Source: Ancylostoma caninum
Lineage: Eukaryota; Nematoda; Chromadorea; Rhabditida; Ancylostomatidae
DNA length: 64,000 nucleotides
NCBI GenBank assembly: GCA_037903475.1
Contig: JBAJFG010000165.1
Span: 1-64,000, forward strand
Direction: 5' to 3'
The first letter of the stretch is position 1, and every line of letters starts with the position of its first letter. The translations under genes and the position numbers were made by a program. Under the pieces are notes generated by a model that saw only the letters and a list, made by a program, of their open reading frames with translations, was not told the DNA's origin and did not search any database. Shown piece by piece: positions 1 to 9,463 of this stretch.

Positions 1-880
1 CGCTAGTTATCACTAAAAGTGGTTACGTTGCCGTAACCCTGGGTCTTTCCTATTCTAGCGTAGGCGTAAGCGTAGGTGTAGCGTTAGAGCAAATGCGCCA
101 GAGTCCGTTAGAGCGCTGGGGAAGTTCCCAGGCCACTTATTTTGCTCAGTTCTTGCAAGTGATCTCATACCACAGGGCTGGCGCACACTTGTGCATTCTT
201 TGTAATTAGAGTGTAAATAGTTTGAATTTCTTTATTCCTATTTAACCTCCTATTCATTCACTTACCTGGTGCATTTGTTCCTGTTTTAATCACTTATTTT
301 GTTTGTTCACCTATTCTTATATATTAAGCTCCTCATTTAGCATATACACACGCATCTCTTGAAGCCTTAGTTTAGCTTGTTTTAAATCGACAAATATATC
401 AATAAATATATAAATATATCGATAAATAAATATCTACCAATAAATACGTCCACCTATTCACCCCTTCAATACATCCATTTGATCATGGTCACCCACAAAG
501 AAACAATTTGATTCAATGAACTCAATGCCATATAACATCATCAACATCTTCTAGTTGATTATATCCCACTTGGTACTTCCCATTTTCAATACATTATTTG
601 TGCATTTGGAGGGATGTTATATCAATCCAAGACTAATTGTAATTTTCAAGCCTAAACATCTAGTAGGCATCTTTGTGAAAGATATGCACATATTAGGCAT
701 AGGTTTAGAAGCAAAATTTAGTAGGTTTCCTTCACCTTACTGATGAGTGCAGGACGAAACCTATTTGTGCTTGGTTTTCGTATAAGGTTCATGCACGAAA
801 CGAAAATTGAACAGACAATAGTATTATAAAATTACCATATAACTTTAGAATTCAAAGGGATGATAAAAGCTTCAACTAAC
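1..880. other. unassigned AT-rich DNA
   Basis: I see no gene here. Positions 52-87 hold degenerate hexamers (GTAGGC, GTAAGC, GTAGGT) that resemble the nematode telomere unit TTAGGC, but the run is too short and impure to call. Positions 380-455 are low-complexity AT-rich sequence. Confidence 0.5.
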
Positions 881-1640
881 TGGTGTGGTCCATTGGGTTT
901 TCGAACGAGCTAGGCCGCGATCACCTAGTAAAACTTTTTTGCTGTCATAACATTTTTGTCCTCGTCGTGTTTGAGTGGCGTTCGAAACTGCGATTTCCTT
1001 GCAAATCCCTCTGTTTTCCAGGCTGCGTCAGAAAGTAAGCGGCCTGATAGCATCTGTGATCTGAGAAGCCGTTGGTCTCCATCGAGTCGGTGTTTGAGCA
1101 AGGAGACTCCACTAACAAGGTAGGTTTGAAAGGCTCACCATAGAGCGGATTACGCTGCAGAGCGGAGATGCTCGCGACCCAGTTCTCGGGAATAGTGGCG
1201 GTTCTCGCCAAGGCGGGGAGACTCCCGAGAGGCGGAGGCTGTCACCTACCGGTGGTGAAGGATCCACCGGGCGCGCTCCCGCCCCGGGCAAGCTGAGAAG
1301 ACGTCGACGGAGTCGTAGGACCCATCAACCCCTGAGGCTGGGGAACCCTTGTCATCGTCACCTTTTAGCACTGCTCAGTGCTCTGGTCACTCTACCGACA
1401 GGCGACCGGGTGGGGAAGCGCAACTCCTTCACTCCGGTCCGGTTTCTAGTGAGACTAGGGCTAGCTCCTCATCATTTAACTTTGCGTCATCACCGGAAAT
1501 CTCGGAGTTCCGTTTTACCCAACCAAAATCAAACTTTTAACCGGGCACGGGGCTCCAAAAGGGCCATTTACCCAAAGTCTTCCACTAGGAACTTGTCAAC
1601 AAAGACAAGGGAACCTAACCAGATCCGTAACACTGACTAA
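881..1640. other. GC-rich segment of unknown origin
   Basis: Base composition rises sharply compared with both flanks. Several frames are open for 60-90 codons on both strands, and the translations are rich in Arg, Ser and Pro. None resembles a family I recognise. It could be a fragment of a non-LTR retrotransposon or an exon cluster, but I see no RT, endonuclease or zinc-finger motif to support either. Confidence 0.3.
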
Positions 1641-4323
1641 GGAGTCTCTAGGATCACCACTGAAACTGACAAGATTTGCAGTCGCCGCACTTTCAGATGT
1701 TAAGCATTTTCTACTGAACAAGGTTGTTATGATATCATTAGATGACAATAAACAGGATAAAAGCAGTAAATGGTTAATTTTCACTAGAATGTGACATACA
1801 AATACTGTACGATGTTACGCCTTTCTTTCCGATCTATCTCCATTCTCCCTCCGGACGCATCCTTCAGCGTCCTCCCATATTTTGCGGTTTCGGGGAACAG
1901 TTACATTATGGATATTCTTCGAAGGTTATTTTGGCTTGTCGAGGGACATCTGAGCTGGCACAACCCTCATACCCATAGGCATCGGATTTGGTGGGTAAAG
2001 GAAAAAAAAACAAACTTTTATCAGCAGCAAAAAGCTATAATCAGAAACTACGACCCTGATTTGTCCACAAAAAAGACTGAATAAACAGAAGAAATTGGTG
2101 AAATGAGACCATGCACATCGAATACAAAGGTAGATCAATGGAATCAATCGATAGAGCTGCAATATTAGGCGAGACCAGACAAAGTTCGAATATGACGAAG
2201 CCTTTAAACAAAAGATTGTAATCGAACAGAACAATTCCTTCAAAACTGATGAGATCTTCCCTACAATGAGCAAACAAAATGGTCTTCACGCATAATTCTG
2301 TCGAAATTCACTAGGAAAGACAACTGCGAATCAGATAATATTGGCAGGCCTACTGCTATTAAGAATGTTCTAGGATTGCATTGGAAGTAATATTTCTTTA
2401 GCAGGATATAAAATAGAGACAAAAATCAAAAATCGAGAGTGCTACGAATTCTTAATTATAGTGACTCCAACTCAACAATCAACATGCAAAGTGAAAACGC
2501 AAAGAAAAATTGTGATCCTGAAGAGAGACTTCTAATGAATTTTGCCAGATGTATAGTCGCAGATCTGCATCACAATTCAGCGAACAGATAGTTGTTTTTT
2601 TTTGTTACTCTTCAGAAGAAAAGATGACGCGAGAAAGCAGAACGATCGCAGTAACTGAAGTCATTGGCTTGGGAACTTCTCATATAGAGTGGAACTGTTT
2701 GTGGGAAAATTTGAACCTGCAAGGCTCACTTGTTAAAATGAACCAACAGAAAAAAGTTTTTGTAATCGCTTAGTAGGACTACTGTTGTTAAAAGGAACAA
2801 TGAGTACTCATATGTATACAAATATAGAATTCGAAAGTCCTGTTGTAGTAATTTTCAGTCCCTACCACCAACAGTCCCCTTCAAATTTACCAAAATCTTC
2901 CCCAACTAGGCAGTTTTCGTTTTTTTTGTGTTCATACGAAAGTAAATACTTATGGAGTGCGTAGACTGTTATCAAATTGCATCAAAAATATCATAGCTGA
3001 AAATTTGAAATAATACCTGTACTAAGAATCTATTTGGTTGTTACACAAGTTTCCGCTGTTCGAAAATTTCCAACAAAAATGTATAAAAAAGCAGACAAGG
3101 AGAGCTATTAATCGAAGTTTGGATCACATGGTCTTGTGCGATTTTTTTCTGGCAAAAACCCATTTTCGCCAGCATGGAATTCGGTGGGCTACGAGGCTAA
3201 GAACGGAGTTGTACAGAAGTCACTAACTCTGGCATTTTGTTCCTCCCAATCTAATGATCTGTCTAAGAGTTCGATCCAGGCCTGTGCTACATGATGCGGG
3301 ATAGGAAAAATTTCCCAGCGAGCATCTTGCTCTACCTTACACTTCCATCATGAAAATGAGGACGTGTGCTGGTATGAGAGAAAACGATGTGATTTTCACA
3401 GAACACTTCACACCTGCCACAAAATTCTAGTGTGTTTGCGCAGTCAATGCTACTCGTCATAATATTGCCTCTACTTTATTCGGTAACGGTGAGAAAATAT
3501 GCACAATCAAAATTTCGGTCCTTTATTCAAATGCTTGTCAATGAGATTGCTCGAAAATACGTATGGGACTGAAGGATCTGCTCGAAAATATTGCTCGAAA
3601 ATACGTATGAGACTGAAGGATCCACAGAGAATGGAAATAACACCTGTAGCACTCTGTTCATTTTGGCTTTGAAACTGAAGCTTCATGAAACTAACGATCA
3701 CGAAATGGCCCTTTCGAAGGATTCATTATAAAATCAACCAAATTTTCGCAACAAAAAGAAAAGAATCGGGCGATGTCCGCGAGATTACGATCGTTAATAT
3801 GGTGTACTATGTGTAATAATGCTTGGAAATTGAAGGAGGTATCCACTACAGGTATTCAAAGGATCCCATACAAAAACAACGGGAACACATGTAGCAAATA
3901 ACTGTTGAAAGATATACAAATATTTAAACATCACCAAAAGCCGAATGCAGGGAAAGTTCCGCAAACGTACCGTGTTTTCTTGCGTAGTTTCGGTTGATAA
4001 CAATGGCACGGAATGCTCACAACTGTCTAGGTGTTCACATAGATGTTGTCCATCTAATGCCGCTTCAGGCTTCTCCTGAAACTCGTTTCAAAATGTCCAG
4101 CACTACCTTGGGAGCAAATTCTTGAAAACAAATCACTTAATTTTCAAACAAGAAGTAATAAAGTAAATTTTCAAACAAAAAATGGTAAAGTACTGGCCTT
4201 GACATCTGACAGCAGCTGTTCATGGTTATTGACATCCACGTCCATTTTCGCATCACAATTCGGTTGAACTTGTGCGTCACACCATATCTCCCTATAAAAT
4301 CTACTTATGTGAGAGTACAGATA
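1641..4323. other. unassigned DNA with one short tandem duplication
   Basis: No convincing gene. Around 3548-3624 a unit of about 44 bp (containing CTCGAAAATACGTATG) is duplicated in tandem. Open frames here are short and have unbiased, AT-driven composition. Confidence 0.4.
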
Positions 4324-5097
4324 TTGGGTCGTTCGGAGAGTAACTAGGATTTTTGAGCGTTGCCGAAAAAATATTTTCCCATATTGAAAGAACACTAATC
4401 AATTACGTATTCCCATTCAAACAGTTCCGCAACGACAACGACAGCTCGATATTGGAAGTTCTGCAACGATCGGAATATGTAGTAGTCAGATGGGGTAAAG
4501 TCAGAGATATACGATGGATGCAATATCAATTCCCAACCAAGCTCCAATAACTTTTGTCGAGTCACCAAAGATGAATATGCGGCCTAGCATTGATTTGATG
4601 GAACTCTAACCCTTTGCGACTAGCTAATTCTGATCGGGTTTTTTTTGCTCCATTTGATTTCATCAGTTGTCGACAATAGAGGTCCGAATTGACATTCTGG
4701 TTCCTTGGAAGCACCACAAAACATATCACACCTTCGTAGTCCTGAAGGAGTAATGTCCCTCCAATACAGCGACTAGGATTAAATTACTGGAGCTTGGTTG
4801 GAAACTGATGTTGCCTCCACCATGGAGCCCTGATCTTGCACAGTCTGACGAAAGTCACTTGTTCCAACCTTTGCAGAACTATTTGGACTGGAAAACTTTT
4901 ATCGAAGATGAGGATATCAAATCTTGTGAAGCTCAGTTTTTTTTGCTGAGAAAGAACAGAAATTTTACGAGAGGATTCATGAAATTACCAGAAAGATGGC
5001 AATAGGTAGTGGAACAAAACAGAAGATATATCACTGACTAATGTTCTTTCATCATGAGGAAATAATTTTTTACAACGCTCAAAAATTCCAATTACTT
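4324..5097 (+). mobile_element. decayed mariner element
   Basis: The left end reads TTGGGTCGTTCGGAGAGTAA and continues into ATTTTTGAGCGTTG. The reverse complement of 5071-5097 repeats that inner TIR (AATTTTTGAGCGTTGT), so the two ends face each other. The far terminus is missing and is replaced by an AT microsatellite. At about 770 bp the element is well short of the usual 1.3 kb for mariner, which implies an internal deletion. The C-terminal part of the transposase is still readable (see 4787-5005). Confidence 0.75.
4787..5005 (+). pseudogene. mariner transposase C-terminal fragment
   Basis: The frame contains PPWSPDLAQSD followed by HLFQPLQNYLD and, near the end, KLPERWQ. This is the ordered C-terminal signature of mariner transposases: the SPDLAPSD block carries the third catalytic acid, and LPxRW lies close to the C-terminus. 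In the second block an extra ES is wedged between SD and HLF, and the frame stops soon after PERWQ. The N-terminal DNA-binding region and the first two catalytic Asp residues are absent. It cannot encode an active enzyme. Confidence 0.75.
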
Positions 5098-5180
5098 ATA
5101 TATATTTACTTATATTATATATATTATACTTATATATATATATACTTATATATATATTATACTTATATTACTTATATTAA
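5096..5180. repeat. TA-rich microsatellite
   Basis: A run of TATATA/ACTTATA repeats replaces the right end of the mariner at 4324-5097. Confidence 0.8.
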
Positions 5181-5255
5181 CTATCCAATATAACAAACAA
5201 CATCAAGGTTGCGAAGACAGTGAAAGGGTAAGGTATGTACGTTCATGACTAGGAA

Positions 5256-5401
5256 TTAGTGAAAAGGTACCCACTTGTCCTTCGTAAGCTTAACGTCGTC
5301 ATCCGATCGCAACCGCTTGGTAGCAGGAGCAACATTGTCTTGTTCAATATCCCATGACCAATCCGCGAATCGTCGCCGACTCAGAATTGCATCCAGATCC
5401 A
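5256..5401 (-). CDS. terminal exon A of an unnamed host gene
   Basis: On the minus strand the acceptor TTTTGATTTAG precedes an exon that reads through to a TAA at 5258-5256. It begins with two bases that need one base from the previous exon. The exon at 6681-6763 leaves exactly one base (A), so the join is in frame and gives 48 residues starting MDLDAILSRRRFADWSW and ending KWVPFH. KRLRSDDD is a basic-acidic patch. I do not recognise the family. A second terminal exon (6188-6396) fits the same upstream donor, so the two look like alternative 3' ends. No RNA evidence is available. Confidence 0.5.
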
Positions 5402-6187
5402 CTAAATCAAAAGTAAATCCGACTCTTTCAGTACTAAATTGATAATCTTTCCAGTTATACTGATTTCCTGAAAATAATTTAATAGGACTCCTGGTTTAAA
5501 ACGCGCCAAACCACCTCTGTATCACAGAATTTCGAGACCGCTGTCATGTTATCAAAGCAGAGTGGTATTCCTCAAGATTCGACAGATATATGCACACATC
5601 GTCACAGATAAAATAGCTGGGTAAAATAGGATGTCTTTCCAGCAAGTTATACCGCAGTGACACTGCAATGAGCCCTGTTTTAATTGTCTAGACCACCCAA
5701 GACGGAAATAAGAAAAAGGAACTCTCGTATAAAAATTCTTACTTGTTCAACACAGCTCAACTCTTCTACGTCGATCCGTCGGCGCGCACTAAATCTCTAG
5801 ATGATTATTCTCAGAAATGACCACACTATAAACGAGAGCTCTCTTAAGTAGCAGATCTAGGTAAATAGGTACTCAAAGTATGATAAACTTTGACTGAAAT
5901 GGAATATTCTTCTATTTCACACCTTCATTATTCAATAATATAATAGCAAATCAACATGATTATAACTAGTTAACATTAGATGTCGTACCAAACAATAAAC
6001 CAACAATTTATGTAATTCAATAACAAAACGAAAGTGATGTTAACACGAAGCAGGGAGGGTAGTTAAGGAAAACAGGAAAAAGTTAAGGGGGATAAGAAAA
6101 CAAAAAAGTCTACTTACATTTCTGTTGCAAGGTTTAATAAACACTTTTCATTGGAAAGGTAGAATAAAAATCAAGATAATTGAGGAT
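5402..6187. other. intron or intergenic, nothing identified
   Basis: AT-rich sequence between two candidate terminal exons on the minus strand. No repeat of another place in the window was recognised. Confidence 0.4.
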
Positions 6188-6396
6188 TTAGACATAAGGC
6201 ATGTGCGTTCTCTCAAACTTCATAATTTTCGCCGTAGGAGCATGCGCGACTACCGGAGTATTGACGGGTGTCGGAGCAGCAGCCGCACCACAATCACGGT
6301 TGCTGCATGCTTCCGACGAAGACGGGCACTTTGCAGATGTCACGTCCGCGGATTTTCTCATCTGCTTCAGTTTCTTGACTTGCCTCGAAGGTGAAC
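6188..6396 (-). CDS. terminal exon B of the same unnamed gene
   Basis: The acceptor (AATGAACTTCAG) is followed by 209 nt that stay open to a TAA at 6190-6188. The two leading bases complete the codon begun by the single base left by exon 6681-6763, so the reading frame carries through. The 69 residues begin with SPSRQVKKLKQMRKSAD, are lysine-rich, then Ala/Pro-rich (AAAAPTPVNTPVVAHAPT), and end MKFERTHMPYV. No known domain is visible. The AATGAA variant about 40 nt downstream of the stop could serve as a poly(A) signal. It competes with exon 5256-5401 for the same donor. Confidence 0.5.
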
Positions 6397-6439
6397 CTGA
6401 AGTTCATTTTTTTCATCCACACAATACACTCTAATGGAG

Positions 6440-6621
6440 TACAGTCCTTGTCGAAAAGATAGACGGATTGCGCGTGCGGTTTCATATCGTCGCGGCCGCA
6501 GAATCGCATCGGGACCTACCGGACCCTCTCACTTGGAGCATGCTCTCTCCGCATCCATCGTTCAGGTCCCACCGCGTTTCTGCAGTCACGGAATCCGTCT
6601 ATCTTTTCGACAAGGACTGTA
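6440..6621. repeat. TA-flanked MITE, family 1 (copy A)
   Basis: 182 bp with near-perfect terminal inverted repeats: TACAGTCCTTGTCGAAAAGA at the left and the reverse complement at the right. It starts with TA and ends with TA, which fits Tc1/mariner-type integration. It sits in the intron between candidate exons. Other copies lie at 22442-22620, 41421-41590, 41685-41866 and possibly 44330-44432. Confidence 0.85.
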
Positions 6622-6680
6622 CATCATATTGCAATGGATATTATTACATAAGAAACATTGGAATTAAAAAAAAAACTCAC

Positions 6681-6763
6681 TCTCATAGACGATGCAGCTC
6701 TCTCCTTCAACAAACGAGCGGTCACCGGTAGCCTTTCGTTTCTTTGCTGACGAAGTAAAAGCG
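6681..6763 (-). CDS. internal exon of an unnamed host gene
   Basis: Minus-strand acceptor TTTACTTCTAG and donor GTGAGT bound an 83-nt exon. Read in the phase set by exon 6831-6936, it encodes AFTSSAKKRKATGDRSFVE followed by GESCIVYE. KKRK is a possible nuclear-localisation patch. Phases match upstream (two bases left) and downstream (one base left) for both terminal exons, which is the main reason to believe it. Confidence 0.6.
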
Positions 6764-6830
6764 CTAGAAGTAAAGCAGATTAAAACGTAACGGGTAAAAC
6801 ATTCATTGAAGTTGTGAATTTCGAACTCAC

Positions 6831-6936
6831 ATATTCTTACGCCCAAAAGCTTCAACATTATATGGTGATTCAACTACTAGGATTTCAGGTTCCTCTCCCG
6901 TTGGTGGCTTCTCTGATACCGCGCGATCTGTTGCAC
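6831..6936 (-). CDS. internal exon of an unnamed host gene
   Basis: The minus-strand acceptor CTGTATTCATGCAG and the donor GTGAGT flank 106 nt. One frame is open and encodes 34 full codons beginning ATDRAVSEKPPTGEEPEIL and ending AFGRKN. It needs one base from an upstream exon and leaves two. The splice into exon 6681-6763 regenerates an Ile codon and stays open. The upstream exon was not found; it could lie beyond the gypsy insertion, which would put 8.3 kb of recent transposon in an intron. Confidence 0.55.
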
Positions 6937-7590
6937 CTGCATGAATACAGAGCGTAGGGCTACAGCTGGATCACAAGAATTGTCAGAGATGTCGAAAAAA
7001 ACAGAAGCCCCCTTTCTCGTCTGTGAAAAAATGCTTTTATGTCACATACTGACCCTTTGAATCACCAATCCACCTATTCACACAAATGAAACTTGTCTTA
7101 ACATTGACAGCGCAATACTCATGCATATTTGATTTGATCGCTATCAGCAGGACCAGCGGCGTCACTTCAACCACAGCAATGTTTGGAACAAGCCATTATT
7201 TTGGAGAGGATGGGCGTCCTATCACTACGTCACCTTGAAGGCAGTCACCTCACCGTCCCCAACTGCGGATACACACAACCGGACAGGTGATAGTAATGTA
7301 GCCGCTTGTCCCATCCCATTTGGCTCAAAACCGAAGAAGATTAGCCGAGGATTTATGAGCTTAGTATGCTCTGGGCATAGCTGGAATAGTGGGGAGACAG
7401 CCTTCGCAAAAGTGAAGGTTTTCGTGAAGGTTGTCTCTTACACAGGCGAGAGCATAAGGACGGGGGGGGGGGGGGGTATTTACTTCTTAGCTTACAGTGG
7501 ATGTAAATTTAATGGTTGTATTTATTTATTTATTTATTTTTGTTTATTTTTATTTACGTTTCATTTGATGTTATGTTCATGACCTCATTT
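6937..7590. other. unassigned stretch with a poly-G run
   Basis: No gene supported. Positions 7461-7477 are a long G run, and 7515-7555 are TTTA repeats. Confidence 0.4.
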
Positions 7591-7594
7591 GAGG
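7591..7594. repeat. target-site duplication, left copy (GAGG)
   Basis: GAGG immediately left of the gypsy LTR matches GAGG at 15925-15928. Ty3/gypsy integrases usually make 4-6 bp duplications. Confidence 0.85.
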
Positions 7595-7900
7595 TGTACT
7601 GGGTTCACGGTCCCAGTGCAGCCGGTTGGATAGAACGTAGGGGAACGATCACGGCCACGCGGTATTTTCGTGCCTCCACACTCTTCTGCACGACCACACA
7701 GAGGGTTCGGTAGGGTTTTATTAAGTCCACAAACGCATACAGCAGCAACAGAGCAAATAAAGAATGGGAACAACAAGATTACAATGATCTGATGGTCCTT
7801 TTATACCGGACGGATACCGCCGATTCTGGATTTGAAGTTCGCGGGCAAGTGGGCGGGCGCGCTCATTCAACACATCTGGTAATCCTAGATCTACCTAACA
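7595..7900 (-). repeat. gypsy 3' LTR
   Basis: 306 bp that I find identical, by reading, to 15619-15924. In element sense it begins TGTTAGGTAGATCTAGGATT and ends CCCAGTACA. Confidence 0.95.
7717..7722 (-). terminator. poly(A) signal in the 3' LTR
   Basis: AATAAA in element sense (within CTTAATAAAACCC), about 75 nt downstream of the TATA box of the same LTR. This leaves room for a short R region. Confidence 0.6.
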
Positions 7901-7916
7901 ACCCGCCCCTCTCTGG
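7901..7916 (-). other. polypurine tract
   Basis: In element sense CCAGAGAGGGGCGGGT abuts the start of the 3' LTR. It is 12 purines out of 16, in the place where plus-strand synthesis is primed. Confidence 0.7.
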
Positions 7917-8173
7917 AGCGACGTCCCTGTCGCTACAGCAAAGAAAAAGGACAACAGCAAAAAAAAATGAGAACATCGAGAAAAAAAAATATCAATGAGA
8001 TGAGTATGTATCAGATCACAAATGAGATTTTAAAAAAAATCAACCAGTATCTCTCAAAAAAAAAACCGGCAATTCCAGAACCTGTGCTCGGAAAGGCAAA
8101 TCAAAAATGTAATCAATGACAATGAATGACATGCGAAAATGAACATAACAGCTTACTACTGAACAAATCATCA
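7917..8173 (-). other. gypsy 3' untranslated segment
   Basis: Between the end of pol and the polypurine tract. It is T-rich in element sense, with runs of eight or more T. No coding potential. Confidence 0.6.
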
Positions 8174-9463
8174 TTAATAAGGCTGGAATCTGTTATCATA
8201 ACCTCCTCTAGCGTGGCGAACTCCATATCCTCGACCTCTGCCGCGGGGAACTCCTCTTCCCCGGCCACGTCCTCGTGGCACCTCCGCTCCTATAGGTCCA
8301 CTATATCCACTGAATCCATTGTTACGATCATATCCTCGTGGTGTGGCTTGGACATTCCTATAAGTATGATCGCCATCTGATTTTTGCGCCTTCCTCTTTT
8401 CTTTATAAGCCCTTGCCCGATCCGTGGGATGTTCAAAAACTTCATACAGGCTCGCTTTTCCGCTCCTCACGTACGGCGCTACATACTTCTGCAAGGCTGT
8501 GAGGAACGACTTGACAGCTTCTGCCGGGTAAACAGCTACTTCCGAGACTCTGCTCTTCTCTCCTAGGCAGGCAAAGGGCTCACTCAGTGATGGCACCAAC
8601 GTGAACATCGTAGTGATATTGCTCCTCATTGCCGCGGCTGAATCCCTGACGACTTCGAACATGTCGTGGGTGTCCTTGCGATGAGTGCTCCATGCGGCTT
8701 CGCCTCTGGGGCTGCTGACTGCTACCAGCTTCGTCCCCAACCTCGCGACCGTGGTCATTGCCATTGCCAGCGCTTGCCATTCAGATGCATCATACGGCTT
8801 GTCCGTCGTCGGCGTTAAGAAGATGCAATTGCTCAAATTCGTGATATTCCGTAGTGAAGTGATCACGTCCTTCAAACTATCGTACACGATCATGCTTACT
8901 CCTTCTTCCAGCCGAACGCATCTCGCATATCCTCTCAAACCACAGGGAACGAACAACACAGTCTTGCGCACCGGTCCACGTATATCGACGTCTTCCCAAG
9001 CATGCGTTTGCGCGAATCGTACTCCGGCGTTAGCTAAGTCATTTAGTTGCGTGATGTCGATATTGACGTTCTTCTTGGCGGCCATCGCTACAGGACTTCC
9101 ATCATGGATTAGAAGCGCTTTCAAGACGTGTTCACAGTTACGCTTGAAAAAGGTATAGGCCTTCTCCGCGCCCGAAACTGTCACAAAAGTGTGCGTCGAT
9201 GACCTCATCAGGAAGCGTTTCTTGTCCAAGTCGGTTTCGTTCTCATATATCGAGATCATACGCGCAAGCGAGAAAATGGAATGAATGCGGAGGGATCTGA
9301 TCGTCGGGTCTTGCTCTTCCGGAATCACGTCGGCAAAAGTCATGTCCCTGACGGTGCATCTGTAGTCCTCGGGATCGTTGGTACCCAGGCGTTTTCCGGC
9401 ACCAGGACAAACATAGAACAATCCCAACGCACTGTTATCCGCGAGAACAGGGTCCGATGCCAT
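8174..9463 (-). CDS. post-integrase domain or third ORF of the gypsy element (429 aa)
   Basis: This is the C-terminal third of the pol frame, starting at an internal ATG (residues MASDPVLADNSALGLFYV). The acceptor-like sequence TTCTTTTCCAG ends eight bases before that ATG, so it could be a separate protein from a spliced RNA as well as a Pol extension. I recognise no enzyme or Env motif. There is no signal peptide and no clear membrane segment, so it does not look like an envelope glycoprotein. The body is mixed alpha/beta in character. The last 40 or so residues are RG-rich (PRGRGRGRG, PRGRGRGYG, RHARGGYD), as in RNA-binding or condensate-forming RGG proteins. Possible roles are RNA packaging or interaction with host granules; both are inference. 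No stop or frameshift is present. Confidence 0.6.
   Translation of the reverse strand: MASDPVLADNSALGLFYVCPGAGKRLGTNDPEDYRCTVRDMTFADVIPEEQDPTIRSLRIHSIFSLARMISIYENETDLDKKRFLMRSSTHTFVTVSGAEKAYTFFKRNCEHVLKALLIHDGSPVAMAAKKNVNIDITQLNDLANAGVRFAQTHAWEDVDIRGPVRKTVLFVPCGLRGYARCVRLEEGVSMIVYDSLKDVITSLRNITNLSNCIFLTPTTDKPYDASEWQALAMAMTTVARLGTKLVAVSSPRGEAAWSTHRKDTHDMFEVVRDSAAAMRSNITTMFTLVPSLSEPFACLGEKSRVSEVAVYPAEAVKSFLTALQKYVAPYVRSGKASLYEVFEHPTDRARAYKEKRKAQKSDGDHTYRNVQATPRGYDRNNGFSGYSGPIGAEVPRGRGRGRGVPRGRGRGYGVRHARGGYDNRFQPY

Noticed and set aside
52..90. Interstitial telomere repeat
   Set aside because: Only four imperfect hexamers resemble TTAGGC; too few and too variable.
8174..9463. Third ORF as a classical envelope glycoprotein
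   Set aside because: No signal peptide, no membrane anchor, no cluster of paired Cys, and an RG-rich C-terminus instead.
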